A stretch of 64,000 bases of DNA from Edaphochlamys debaryana (lineage: Eukaryota; Chlorophyta; Chlorophyceae; Chlamydomonadales): the NCBI GenBank assembly GCA_016858145.1, contig JAEHOE010000108.1, forward strand, positions 1-64,000, read 5' to 3'. Positions within the stretch are counted from its first letter, which is position 1; every line of letters begins with the position of its first letter. This document shows, in pieces, positions 44,101-56,806 of this stretch. Position numbers and translations under genes: made by a program. The notes beneath the pieces were generated by a model. That model did no database searches. It had not been told where the DNA came from and saw only the letters and a list, made by a program, of their open reading frames with translations.

Positions 44101-47100
44101 GAGCGGAGACGGAGATCCAGCTCAGCTCTCTCAAGCACTGGCCCTAGCACGGGTGACCACAGGATGACAATGGCAAGGCCAGCCAGTCGACGGGTCCCCA
44201 GCGCAGAACCCTACCCTCGCCACCGCTGCCGGTCGCGAACGCCACGCAGGTCCAGCAGACCTGCCCACCCCGCCCTCCCCATACCCCGATCCCGTCCCCA
44301 AACGCAACCCACCTGCGACCCAAAGGAGCTCCTCCGCGCGGCCTCCTTGTCCCTGAACCGAACCATGTGCTCCGCCAGCCGCCCCGCCTGCCCGCAGTAC
44401 AGCTCGTGCCACGCCGCCCGCCGCACCGCCTCCGCCAGCAGCGCCCGGTAGGCGGAGGGCAGCCTGCGGCAACGAGCGGGGGAGCCGGAGGCAAGGAGCC
44501 GTCTTTAGCAGATGCTCGACCCCGCACTGGAGACCCGCAGAACAACGGCTAGCCGCACGGCCGCAAGCTCTCCCTTCCCCGGCGCAAACGCAGCACGCCC
44601 CGCACGCCGCATGCCGTGTGCTGCACGCCGCACGCCACTGCATGCAGCTCCGCAAGCCGCCCATCCCGCTCCGCATGCCCTGTGCGCCCGCCCTGTGCTC
44701 ACGCCCTCGCCACCTGCTTTCTGCGCCGCACGCCCCGCCCCGCCCCGCCCGTTGTCCGCACCTGTGCACCACGCGCAGCTCCCTTCCCTGACCCAAGCGC
44801 CGCACGCCCCGCACGCCGCATTCCGTGGGCTGCACGCCGCACGCGCCGCACACGCGCCCCGCCCCGCCCGCTGTCCGCCACGCACCTGTGCACCACGCGC
44901 AGCTCCGCGAACGCCGCCTCCTGGCGCCCCAGCACCTCGTTGAACGCGGCCAGCTTGTTCTTCATGTCGCGGATGCGGCTCTGCTGCCCGCTGATGCGCT
45001 GCAGCTGCCCCAGCACGTCCCGCGACATGGCCACCTGGGTCGGAGTTGGAGGGTTGGGGTTGGGGTTCAAGCGTTCTACAGCGTGATGTTGAAGTGTGGA
45101 TGAGTGGCTGGGACTTGGGAGAACAGCATGCTGCAGTGCGGGTCCTCGGCACGGCTGCAGACATGGTGCACTGCCGTGCTGTGGAAGGCAGGGTGGGGTT
45201 GCAGGGGTGCCCAGGGGCCCACCTTGGAGGCCTCGGCGGAGGCGGTGAAGGCCGCCAGCTGGGAGTCCAGCTGTGCGAGGCGGGGGAGCACGCGGTTGCG
45301 GTGCCTGGGGGGGGCAGGCAAGGAGAGGGCCGGGGAGCGGAGGAGAGGCCTGTCAAAAGCGCGGGACGACCCCGGCCAGACCAGCCACGCGGCTGCATCT
45401 GCTAAACCCTCGGTTCCCCCAGAGCTGCCTGTCGCTGCTCTACCCCGTTTCCCGCCAACCTGCCGATGGCATGCCGAGGCATGTAGGCGCGTGTACGCCA
45501 ACCCTGTAAGCCGCCATTCCCGCCTCATCACACACAGGCACTCACGTCTCGTGAATGGCCTCCATGGCCGCCGCTGCGTCGTGCAGTGCGCCGCCGCGCA
45601 TGGTGCCCGCGGCGCCGCCGGGAGCGCCCGCGCCCCCCGACGCGCCCAGCTGGCGAACCACGTCCTCCACCAGCGCCCGCACCGTGCGCAGGTCCTTGGA
45701 CAGGACCTGGAGGCGGTCACGTATCGAGGGATGGTTGTGTTAGGTAGGAGGGTGGGATTTGCGCGTCTCAGACCTCAGGCTGAGGGCGCTTCCAAAGCGT
45801 GCGCATGACGTGCAGATGGACGAGGGGTAGGACCACCGCATCCAGCTCGGGCGGCGCATGCTGAGGGCGGTGGGCCAGGCTGCTGTTCCGCCCGCAGGCC
45901 CAGGCCCATGCCAGGCCCTCGCGAGCGGGGAGGGTGGGTAGGACCTCAGGCCGCAGTTCCGCCCGCAGGCCCAGGCCCAGCCCACAACAGGCCCACCTGC
46001 ACCATGCTGCTGTGCTCGTCCAGCAGGCCCTCATGCTCGGCCATCTGCCGCCCCAGCGCATCCAGGTCCACGCTGGGAGCCTGCGCACAGTCGCGGGTGT
46101 TAAGAGGGAGAAGTCCTTGAATGCAGGTCCTCACACGAGCAAGGCCAACGGTCCGCCTTTAGCGCTCGGCCCCCCATGCACCATGCTCCACCTAACCCAG
46201 ATCGCCCGACCCATATCCGCTCCCGACCCACATCGCTCCTCCCGACCCAGGTTCCCCAACACAAACCAGGAACACACTGGCAACCCTTCACACCACAGTC
46301 ACAGACGTTAGCAGGAAGGTATCATGCTGGGGAATGTTCGGGAATGCAGGTCTCCCCCAACCCATTTGGCCAACCCACATCGCTCCTACCGACCCACATC
46401 CCGTCCCACACGCACCTGCATGAACAGCCCCTCTACGTCCTTCCGCAGCAGCTGGAAAAGCGCCTCCAGCTCAGACACCTTGGCCGCAAACGACGCGTGC
46501 GAGCGGCCGCACGTGTCCGCCCAGTCGCGCAGCCGCTGCAGCGGATAGAGGTCCGACAGGCGCCGGGGCCCCGCCCCCGTTGCAGGAGTTGCGGCCCCTG
46601 CCCCTGCTCCACCGGCGCGAGGGTCCACCCCCGCTGGCTGCTGAGAGTGCTGCTGCTGCTGCTGTGGGTGCGACTGCTGTAGGGAGGGGTGCAGCACGAT
46701 GGCTTCCAACGCGGCCAGGTCGGAGGGGAAGGTGGACAGAAGCAGCGCGTGCGCCGCGTGCTGCGCGTTGTACCTGGGTGGCATGGGGGGCAGCACGGGT
46801 GTAGTCTGCACTTTAACTTCCCCATCCGGCCTCCCAGAGTCGAGCCCTCACTCGTGCAAGAAGCGCTGGTAGGCCCCATACAACCGGCTGGTCCAGGGCT
46901 AGCGCCTGGCCCGCGCCCGACCCCAGCCCTTCCACAGGTCCTCAGCTGTACAGTAGCCCTTGTAGGCCGGCGGTACCACCGCCCCTTCCCCTGCCCCAAG
47001 GCCCGTCCCCCTGCCCCAGCCCTCCCACGGGCCCTCCCCCGCTTGTCCAGCAACCCCTCTCGCCCCCAGCCCTCCCAGGAGTCCCTCCCTCACTTGTCCA

Positions 47101-49356
47101 GGAATCCCTGGTAGGCCTGCAGGATGTAGTTGTAGTGCGCCTCCACGTTAGCCCTCGCAGCGTCCGCAGCGCGCGCCTGCACCTCCTGCTCCGACAGAAG
47201 CTGCCGGCACCTGGCACACGCGTTCGGGAGTGGGGTTTTGGGGGCAGAGGGGGTAAAGAAGGGGCGGCCATCACGTGAGGAATGCCCAAGGTCCTTTCCG
47301 GAGCTCCACTAGACTGCTCAGCTCCTCCCCTCCGCAACCCCCCTCCGCCCCCACCTCTGCAGCCGGGCCTGCGCCACGTCCCAGTACGCCCGCGTGGTGG
47401 CCCCCCCCTACCGGCAAGCCACGCCCATACACACACACGCGCCCTCGCACCCCCCGCCGCCCCCACCTCTGCAGCCGCGCCTGCGCCACGTCCCAGTACG
47501 CCCGCGTGGTGGCCAGGTGGTGCTGGAAGTGGCGCTCGTAGTCGGGCAGTGCGCGGACCAGCGGCGAGGCGGCCGAGTGGAGCGGATGGGCCAGGTTCAC
47601 CTCGGCCAGGGGCGGCACTGGGGGTGGGTGGGTGGGGAGGTTCAGGGGCGCAGCGAGAGTGAGGGGATGAGCTAAGCATTGAGCAGGGCAGCTGAGCAGG
47701 GGGACAGAAGGTCAGGCCGGCGGGTCGGGAGGGAGCGGGCTGGGCTGCCAGGCAAGTGTACGGTAGTGCCACCCCCTGTCAGATGCCCCCGGCAGCTGGC
47801 TCCTCGATGGGACCCCAACCATGCCCCCCACGCCACGCCTCCAGCAGCCTTCGAGTGCAGCCTCCGAGCGCAGCCTCAGTTCCTTGTCGCCGGCAGGGAG
47901 GGCGCTCTGGGCCGCCCGCCATCACGCCCCCGCCACGCACCTTGCACCTGCAGGGGCGCCATGGCCTCCGGAGGTGGCAGCGCCGCCCCCGGCTTCAGGT
48001 AGGAGCGGCAGTACAGGAACACCGGATGGTCCTCGGCCGCTGTGTGGGAGGGATCCTGAGGGCGGAGAATACGGGGAGATCCAGGGTAGGTACGGGAGAT
48101 TGCGGCGTGGTGGAGGGAGGGGAGTGCGTTGAAGGCGAAAGGTCGGGGCGGCAGCGCATGGGTTGTGAGGGGCACGTGCGGGAACGCTGCAGGATGCGGG
48201 GCGGAGCTGGCGCTGGGGGCTGGCGTTTGGGTGGAGGGAACGTGAGGAGATCCGAATCAAGGGATAGAAGATCTCCCAGGTAGGCGGCGAGATCCAGGAT
48301 ATTTTGGGGTGCACAGCAGCCAAGCGTAAGAGAACAGGAGCGCAGAGAGTTAAGGGTTGGAGGCATCGTCCCTGGGCCCCCAACCAGTGGGCCCAACAAC
48401 CCTCGCCAGATCCCTGGGCCCTGCGGCCGCCAGTGCTTAGTCTCAGCGCAACCAGCAAGAATGCCAAGCCGTTTCCGGCTGACATGGATCGAGCTCTGAT
48501 ACAGCGGATGGCGGTGCAGGTGCCGAGCTTAGCGGTACAGGGACAGAGGATTGTACCGCGGCTTCCAACGGCGCGGCTGGCCCCGCCTTGCTGCCCTCAG
48601 GCCGCGTCACCGGCTCCGCGCCCCGGCCGGAACCCGGTCCCAACGCCCAGCGCCTCGGGTCCTTTGGGGCAATATCAAGGCTTGCCGTGGGGCCGATGTC
48701 CCCAGAGAGGCTAGGGCTGCTGAAGACTGAGGTTGGCTGGGGCCCACCGCGGCCTACGCACTAGGGCCCGCGAAGGTGCCGGCACGTCGGAGCCTGCTCA
48801 CCACAGGCAGCCGATACAGGCCCAGTGGCTTCAGCGGGTCAAGACGCGCGCCCTGGTACATGACAATCTGGTCCGCCACGGGTATCCCGGTGAAGGAGAC
48901 GAGCGCATGCTGAACCGCATCCACCCTGGAAGCAGAGGGGGCACCGAGAGCACACGGAACGAGTGCTTCAGTCCTTCTGCTTAACTCCCGAGACCCTGGG
49001 ATGGCGAGAAGGGGCCGCAGCTCAACGTGGCCAGAGACAGGTCGACGGCAACCAGAAATTCAACGCGAGCGGCACCGACACGTCAGCAGATGAGGTCAGG
49101 CAGGGTCGCGTTGCAGGCAGAACGCTTCCCAGAAACAAGGGCCGGGGCAAGGGCCGCACGGTCGTGCCAAGACCCAACGCGGAATCCCCCGGTCGCAGGT
49201 GTTGCGTTGAGGCCCCTCAAAACCGCCATCGCCACCCCTTAAACGCTGCTGGCTTGTCTGTAGGTCAGCTCACCGGGTGCCGGGCTGCACGTCCAGTTGC
49301 AACGTGCGTCCGCTGTGCGCGACCAATACCAGCAGACTCCCCCCCGGAGCAGACAT
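41190..49356 (-). CDS. ATG11: Autophagy-related protein 11 (ATG11) scaffold, 13 exons
   Basis: Exons 49356-49274, 48925-48802, 48055-47941, 47617-47467, 47210-47094, 46773-46416, 46080-45997, 45706-45546, 45304-45223, 45034-44886, 44463-44313, 44092-43549 and 43390-41190 join in phase to give 1,439 residues. The N-terminus is ubiquitin-like (SLLVLVAHSGRTLQL ... GIPVADQIVMYQGARLDPLK), as in plant ATG11. Family blocks follow: NLAHPLHSAASPLVRALPDY, HSSMVQVLSKDLRTVRALVED, MKNKLAAFNEVLGRQEAAF, PSAYRALLAEAVRRAAW, and FLPTDLLARAGLSEEPPQCQ just before the end of the ATG11 core. ATG11 bridges the ATG1/ATG13 kinase complex to cargo receptors and forming autophagosomes. The last exon (over 730 codons) is an Ala/Gly/Ser-rich tail with one short coiled coil (MKDDLIRQQHKECAALAARV) and no clear CLAW-like domain. 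The start is the first ATG before the ubiquitin-like fold. Confidence 0.92.
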
Positions 49357-49798
49357 CTTGGCCTGTTGGCCCGTGAACTGCACTGTCACCGCAGCATATG
49401 AAGCTTCGCGCAGCGGCGTGGCCGCGAGGCGACGCGCGCTCAAGCTAGGGCCTTGGGTTGTGCTTCGCGTACAGGCTTCGCTTGGGTTCGCGTCGTATGG
49501 AAACGATTTAGGCTTTCAGGTGCGATGAGAGTATTGCGGGCACTTTGGAGGCTTGGACACCTTCCGCCAAGATGGAGGGACCCTGGGGCCATTCCTGCGG
49601 GTTGCCCTGCAACGGTGGCGGACAGCCTGTTTGAGTAGTCGGTAGGAAGTCATTCTAGCCACACGGCGACGCGTACCTACCTGTCGTGGACCGGGGCCCG
49701 AGACCGAGTGGGCCATGTGCATGTCCGGGCTGTCTTCTCACGCATAGCCCACATAGCCCGGCAACTGGTCACGGCAGGCCGGCTTGTTCACTGGTCTG
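49357..49798. promoter_or_regulatory. Divergent promoter region, ATG11 (-) and CUB-like gene (+)
   Basis: 442 bp separate the two start codons, which point away from each other, so both core promoters and leaders must lie here or in upstream exons I cannot see. I recognise no TATA box or named element. Confidence 0.5.
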
Positions 49799-52700
49799 AT
49801 GACGTCAGCCCTCATAGCGCTGTGCCTCGCCTCGGCAGCGGCATGGATTGCGCAGGCCCAGACGCCCCCGCGTAAGCGAACGCAGAGCCTGACCTACGGG
49901 GTCGACTAGACACACTGCTATCATTCATCAGTCGCGTGGTGCTTGCTGGCAAAGCGTCAGGAGCTGACAGCTGTGCGCCCCCCCCCCCCCTGCGCCAGCC
50001 CCTGGGCCTTCCGGTGGCGTCTCCGTCACCGTTGAGGTCTCACTCCGCTCTGCATACGCAAACTGGGTTGCCGTTCCTGCCAGCAGGTGGGCCCTGGTTA
50101 GCATCCAGGGACCACGCACACGGGGAGTTGTGTCGAGGGATGCTGGGGGCTGGTGGGGTCCCAGGCCCAGTCCTCTGGGACTCCCTGCTGGGGTTGCCCC
50201 TGCAGTATAAACCACACCACAGACACTCAACCTTCTCGCTAAAACACTTTCGTGTGCCTTGCATATCTCTGCACAGGCGCTGGGAGGCCACTTTCTTTCC
50301 GCAAAACGGGGACGTCACTGCATACGAGCCCACCCTCACCATCACCGACTCCTTCAGAGTCTTCCAGGTCGGCCCCTCTACTTTGAAGTCTGCCCGATAC
50401 AACACACGCCTGCCCCCGGGATCATACAGCGTACGCCTGGCAGACACGCTGCTCCCGGGCCTGCCCCTGTCAATCACCAACGTGACGGTGACCGGCGATG
50501 ACTCATCAACTGCGTGGATAACCCTCATCGGGATCATGTCAGCGGTCACGTGGAGGGTCAGCTTTAGTAAGCTCGTCGTGTCGCCGCCTGGGTTTGTGGT
50601 CCCCGGCCTTGGAGTGGAGATGTTGCTCAGCACTTTGGGCTCGTCAGGCCAGGCCTCGATCTGGGATTTCGCCGTCCTCGATAACTACGGCGACCGAATG
50701 TTCAGTCTCGTCCCGGGGTGAGCGCACTGTGTACGGCAGCGTGGATTGACACCATCGGTGGTCGCGTTACAGGGCTCGCGCTGGGGTGGGCCCTTTGGGC
50801 GCCCCCCGCAGGGCGCAGCGGTTGCAGAGCTACATGTGCTCACGTGCCTTCTTCCAACCACCCCGCTTCTCCTCCCGCCCCGCCCCTCCCGTCACCGGCC
50901 CTCCGGCCCCCCGGCCCCCCCACCACAACGCCCGCGGCTTGTTAGCTCCATGAACGCTGCCAACTTCTCATTCGGAAGCACGCTCCTTATGGGACCCGTG
51001 GAGTTTAACGCGCCCGTCCTGCCGGCTAATAGTAGCACGGTGGCTCCGGAGCTGACAGTTGTGCTTCCCCAGGTGGGTGCCACAAGCGGGTAGGGGCTTC
51101 GATCGTGGATGGGAGGATCGCGGCTGCGTGCTTAGTCACGAAGGGGACGCAAGGCAAGAGACGCGGCCCGTGCCGTACGGCCACGGGGCCCCAGGTGGGT
51201 GCCACAAGCGGGTAGGGGCTGCGATCGTGGGAGGATCGCGGCTGCGTTCTTAGTCATGAGGGGCACACGTAGCAAGAGACGCGGCCTACGCCGTACGGCC
51301 GCGGGGCCCCAGGTGGGTGCCACAAGCAGGTAGGGGCTGCATTTGTGGGAGGATCGCGGCTGCGTGCTTAGTCATGAGGGGCACACGTGGCAAGAGACGC
51401 GGCCCGCGCCGTACGGCCGCGGGGCCCCAGGTGGGTGCCACAAGCAGGTAGGGGCTGCATTTGTGGGAGGATCGCGGCTGCGTGCTTAGTCATGAAGGGC
51501 ACACGTGGCAAGAGACCGGCTGCGGTATCCGACGCGCAGAGCGGGTAGGGCCTGCGATTGGGGAGGGCCGCGGCTGGGTCCTGGCCAGGGGGGGTAACGG
51601 GTGCGAGTGCTGGGGTTCACGGCCAGTCTCGCGGGGGTCCACGGCCAGGCCTCTCTCTCACTTTCTCTCTCTCGCGGCCAGTTGGGTCGGACTGTACTGC
51701 CGCGGGGCTCCTAGTCCCAGGCTCTGTAAATTCCTGCCCTGTAATCCGACCATCAATGCCAGACCGCGATTATAGAAAGCCGTCTCATGGTCATCCCGCC
51801 CGCCCTCCCGCCCGCAGTCGCTGCTGTGCCTTCGGGGCACCACCACCATCATCAACGAAGCGCAGGGAACGTTCCCTTCGGTCAACCACACAGACATTGT
51901 ACGGGCTCCAGGTGGGGCCATTGTGTGAAGGGCTGCTCGCACTGTGTGTGTGGAGGTGCTGGGGGCGGATGGAGAAGAGCACGCCCAGTGACAAATGAGG
52001 AGGAATACCTGAGCTGTCTGCTAGCTGGCTACCTGCCCCTCACCGTCCGCTCGCACTCACTGCTACCTTTCGCTGATCCGCCTCAGCCCATTTCCTTCCG
52101 CCTGCCCTCCAGGCACGGCTTGCTCGTGGGTCCTCTCGTACGGCACAACTGCCGTGGATCTGCGCATTGATTACTCAGGCCTGGCACCGGGGGACGCCCT
52201 GACTGTGTCCGTGGACGGCTTTGGAAGCGTTGCTCGCCTCGTCAACGATGGCAATGCTGCTGGCAACAGCAGCCTCATTTACACGGCTCGCCTGGACGCG
52301 AGGAAGTGTGTCGGCGTGCGCTCGGGTTGCATGCAAGCATTTAGAGCGCTGGACCTCGCGCGCGTTGCTACCGTAGCATGGATAGCTAGCGGGCGCAGGA
52401 ATAGCAGGAATGTCTATCTCACCCCCTTGCAGACCATGGTTCGTCTCTGCTATCCCGGTTTGGTGTTCATTTTAGATCCGTCCGGCGTACCGTTGACCCC
52501 ACTAGGCAGTTCAGCTTTGATTCCGTTACGACCCCACGTGTATTGCCCCCACCGCGTGTGCCCCCACAGTGTGACGCTGCGCTATGTTGCCAGCCCCGAC
52601 GGCACCGTCATGGGCCGCGGGCCCGTCGTGACGTGGACGGGTGTGGCCTCGACGACTCCCTCGCCTCCGCCCGACACAAGCGTGGCAACCAAGATGACCG

Positions 52701-55668
52701 TGCGGTTCAACCACTCCGCTCTGATCCCCGAGCTACCGAACCTGCCGAACTCCAGGTGAGGTCGGCGTGTGGTGCTTAGTAAGCCCGAGCCCGTTGACGA
52801 CAGGGGTAAACGCGGGTGGGGGTCGGGGTTTGTTCCTTACGGAATGGTCTTCCTGCTGTGTTGTCATCAGCAGGGTACCGCATGATGCAGGCCAGGGTGC
52901 AGGCACGGGGTGGGGTACATTGCAGAGCGTGCGGTCGAAGAGTTATGGACACGGCATGTACGGCATGTGCGGCGTGACCCGGCCTCGCTCTCGCCCTCGA
53001 ATAGTCGCGCCATGGGACACCCCCAGGCGATCGATGGTGGGGCGTTGTGTGCCCCGAGGCCCGTTAGCCTAGCTGCCCCCAAGGCTGCTCGGCCCACCCT
53101 GCCCTTCTTTCTATGCGCCATGACCTGCCCTCTCTCCGCCCACGCACTCCGCACCCGCCCAGGCGGTGGCAGGCCAATGTCTACCCCGTGAACCCCGACA
53201 ACACGACCGCTGAAGACCCGGTCTTCGTTTTAAACGATACTTATGCAACGGAGAAGAACTACTACACGCGATTCCAGCCTGGCGTCTTCCAGATCCTCAT
53301 CACGGACGCGCTGCTCCCTAGCGTGCCATTGCTAAGCGTCAAGCGCCGCATCTGGACGCTCGACTCGCCGACAGCAAGGGTGCTGTGGTACCTGGACGTT
53401 CCTCTCGTGCGCGTCATCTTCCGCCAGGTTTACTTCTCCTCAGTCATGGTCTCTCCAGGGCCAGGGTTCATGGTAAACGCGGCCTGCTTGGTCTCGGTCT
53501 ACACTTCCAGCGAGCTTCTGACGAACGCCTCAGCGCAGCCGAGCGCGCTAGACCTGTGGGACCAAGACTTCACGAGCCTGGGCGCGGCGGCGTTCAGCCT
53601 CATCCCAAGGTATGTGCATCTGCAGAAGAGGGCCCGGAGACCGGAGCTGGGGCCCAAGCTGGGCCCGAGCTGGGCCCGAGCTGGCGGTCTGACATGCGTG
53701 GACTGGCTAGATTCCGGGCCCGCCTTGTTGCGTTTAGCCGTCTGGGGCCCGTGCTTCGAGCTGAGATCAGGTTAGAGCTGCTGGGCGCATCCCTGAGCGG
53801 TGCCTTACCGTGCTCACCCCTCGACCCGCCCTTCACCCACCCGTGCTCCCGTGCAGCCTTCCCCACATGGTAACCCTGTCCTACGGGCCCAAGCTGCTGC
53901 TGCGGGGCCCCTTCACCATCAACTCTCCGGCCTTCAGCAATACCTCCACGGCACTGGTGCTCGACTATGAGCTGCCACAGGTGGGTTTGAAGGAAGCGCG
54001 CTATGCACGGGGGGCGCACCAGGGCGGGCAGGTGGCCCGTAGGTGGCCCGCGGCCGGGGCCCGCAGTAGCAGATCGGCAGCTCGGTCCAATGGTCCAGTT
54101 CGGCCGGCCCTCCATGCATGATCGGTATATTGCAGGGCCCTCCAGCGCAGTGTACATCATGCAGGGCTTGCTCTAGCCTTGGCCTTGGCCACGGTCACTT
54201 CGCATTTCTCCCGCCTCAACAAATGCTGCCTTAACCCCCGGCCCTGCTGCCTCCCAACCCTCCCAATCTGCTGCAGACCGTGCTGTGCGCCTCCGGCACC
54301 ACCACCCTCATCCACCAGCCAAAGGCCAGCTACCCCCTGAAGGACGCTGGCACCATCGTGTACGGACCGGGTGAGCAGGGGGGCCCCGGCCGACGCGACG
54401 GAGGGAGGCACAACCCACCACCCATGCGCACCCGCTGGCCCGCCCTCGCCACCCCGCCGGCTCGTTCCCCTCCATGCCCCATCCGAGGGACTCTGCGCCA
54501 ATCCGAAGCCCATAATTCCTGATATGCCGCCGCGCACCCGTACCAACCTGACCGGGCTGGCAGTTGGCGGTTGCGGATCTCAGACGTACGGCAAAAGGCG
54601 GCTGACGTGTCCACCCGCCCTCCCTCGCTCCCATCCCCCCAGCCATTGCCTGCGCTTGGGTCATCATCACGGGTCAGCCCGCCGTCGACCTCACCCTCAA
54701 CTACACGGGTCTCGCGCCGGGGGACTTCCTTACCGTCACCACGGCAGCAGGTACCGTAATCCTAGTGACCGGCCCTCACAGCTGTGCTCCAGCAGCTCGC
54801 CAGACGCGACGCAGCTTGGACTTGGGCGCCTGCCCATGTATGCCCTTGTGCAACCTCTGGAACAAGAGGTATTGCGCACTGCGTGATGCCTAGGCAGGAA
54901 TCCCACCGTTGACCCTCCCTCGTGCCTGTACTCTTGCGGACGGCCAGATAAGAGGCGACGCAGCGTGGGCGTGGGTGCCAGGCCTTGCGCTCGGGCCACC
55001 ACCGCCGTTTGACCCTGGCGTCCCTTGACCAACCCTCGTTGCCAACCCTCGTCAGCAACCCCCGTCGCCCTTACCCTGCTCAGGCCTGGTGACCCGGCTG
55101 CCTGGGGCGGGCAATGACACGGGCGTCTTCAAGGCCCGCCTGGTGACAACCAAGTGAGTACCGGCGCCCAGATGTGCTCCTGGGCGCCTTTAGTCTTGGG
55201 GGGGTTCTGTGGAGGATTGGTGGGGTTGGGTGGAAGTGTTGCTGGGGCACAAGGGTTTGCCGGGAAGTGGTGGCTGGGACATTGTGGCGGGTAGGGTCGG
55301 GCTGAGTAGGGGCGGGCGTTGGTCCGGTATCCCTTGGGCCTGGGTGGGCCTGGCACTCAGTTCCGTCTCCCGCGCCCCGCTCCCTCCTCCACAGTGTGAC
55401 GATTCGCTTCCGAGCGGGGTTCGATGGTGGCGCGGGGACGCCTTTCTCCATGGCTTGGGAGGGCGTGGGTGACCCGGCAGCGCTGGAGCCGGCGAGCCCT
55501 AGCCCGCCACCGCCCGTGGCGCCCCCGCCTCCTCCTGTGGTCGTGTGCAAGGGTGCTGCCTGCAGCCCGCACCGCCCGGTGCGGCCGCCCCCCCGCCGGA
55601 AGAGCCCGCCGCCTGGATCCCGGAGGCCAAAGCGGATCACGCGACGGTCCGAGGAGAGCCAGGGTTGA
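49799..55668 (+). CDS. Secreted protein with two CUB-like repeats, 13 exons
   Basis: Exons 49799-49871, 49999-50086, 50277-50717, 50946-51072, 51818-51911, 52113-52305, 52570-52755, 53163-53609, 53857-53980, 54277-54370, 54643-54750, 55084-55153 and 55395-55668 join in phase to give 772 residues. The start MTSALIALCLASAAAWIAQA is a signal peptide. The body is an internal duplication: exons 3-7 and 8-13 encode paired modules, each with a novel-looking segment of about 190 residues (starting RRWEATFF or RRWQANVY) and then a CUB-like domain. The CUB features are paired Cys, ACSWVLSYGTTAVDLRIDYS and ACAWVIITGQPAVDLTLNYT, then GLAPGDALTV or GLAPGDFLTV and a final V-x-F ... W strand. The second CUB runs into a Pro-rich, Arg/Lys-rich tail (RPPPRRKSPPPGSRRPKR). 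Many N-x-S/T sites fit secretion. I infer an extracellular or cell-wall role; the ligand is unknown. Confidence 0.85.
51067..51540 (+). repeat. Minisatellite of about 119 bp duplicating the exon 4 splice donor
   Basis: Four tandem copies begin at about 51067, 51189, 51307 and 51425. Each starts CCCCAGGTGGGTGCCACAAG and includes GAGGATCGCGGCTGCGTGCT and a GCCGTACGGCC segment. The first copy contains the real end of exon 4 (51072) and its donor, so three further perfect-looking donors follow within the intron. Confidence 0.92.
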
Positions 55669-56244
55669 TGCGCTCTCAACTGTCTTCATCTCGTACTGAT
55701 GATCGGATATAAGGATTCGGATTATGTCGGTCACTGAACGCATGGCACAGGCTCGGGGAATTCCGGCTTGTGGGGGCACTGGCTCGAGGATCATTGATGC
55801 GAAGGGGGTGGCTAAGTTGCCGCCAGAATGTTACCCATGTGTATGGCAAGCAAGCCCGAGAGGCGGTCATTAATGCACTGGATTTCCTCGATACCTCGTG
55901 ATCCCTTCGAAATGGTATGCCTGTCGGGGGCATGGATGGGTTGCCGGCGTTGGTGGGGCTGTGTACCGGTGCTTTCGCAGTGACCTGCAACAATCGCAAG
56001 AAGAGTGAGGGCATGCCTGGGCGGCATGCAACTTCATCATGATTCGGAGGCGGCACTCTTTGTCAGTATATGCGGCTAGCTAGCTCTGGGCGTCAAGCGG
56101 CATAGAGCGAACAGAGCGGCAGCTGACGGGGTTGTGGTACGGGGTTGTGTCGAGGCAAGGGGTTGAGGCGCCACAATGGATGAGTTTGCAGTGGTGTGTA
56201 GTCCGCTGCCCACAAGACCGTCTCCAATCAACCAAGTTCTGCCA

Positions 56245-56249
56245 TGTAA
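56245..56249 (+). terminator. TGTAA poly(A) signal for the CUB-like gene
   Basis: TGTAA about 580 bp after the stop codon at 55666-55668, and 43 bp from the opposite-strand signal of the convergent REJ-domain gene. Confidence 0.6.
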
Positions 56250-56291
56250 TCTCGCTCTCCATGTGTGAGCTCTGTCTGGGGCCATAGCACG

Positions 56292-56296
56292 TTACA
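56292..56296 (-). terminator. TGTAA poly(A) signal for the REJ-domain gene
   Basis: TTACA on the plus strand (TGTAA on minus), about 510 bp downstream of the stop codon at 56807-56809. Confidence 0.6.
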
Positions 56297-56806
56297 TCTC
56301 ATCAATGCATTTCAGCAGAGCAGAGAGCCCCACGCTGACCCCGTCACTCCATCGGCCCTTGCGTGACTCCCCCGTGGGAAGCTGGTGGGAAGCCCCTTCC
56401 CCCAAGTCATCTGGAACTTGCTGAATAATTCGGACCTCAAAGCCAGTTGCGACATTCACAGAACAAGGGTTGAATTTAGATAGATAGACGACATGAATGG
56501 AGGAGAAGACCAGAGCAGACCAGAGTGACAGTTGGGTTTCGAGAGGGCCCAAGGTCCGGGGTCCGAGCAGTCATATATCTCGTCACACATGTGAGGGAGC
56601 AATGCTGAGTACATATCTCATTAATGCGACAACCTTCTCCCCTGCTCTCGAGCGCCACACAGGACCACAGAGGCGGGGCCCGAGGGGGGCAGTACTGCGC
56701 TAGCTAGCAAAGGCGCTCGACGGGATGAATGCCGTACGCGACGGGAGAGCCCTTGTATGGTCATCCTTCCCTGCATCTCTCACAAGCCACTGGCATCGCT
56801 TGGTAC

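Noticed and set aside
46840..46920. Possible ATG11 exon encoding YQRFLHE
   Set aside because: It resembles the end of exon 5 (YQGFLDK), but exon 5 (ends 47094) joins exon 6 (starts 46773) in phase without it; it is likely another intronic duplicate.
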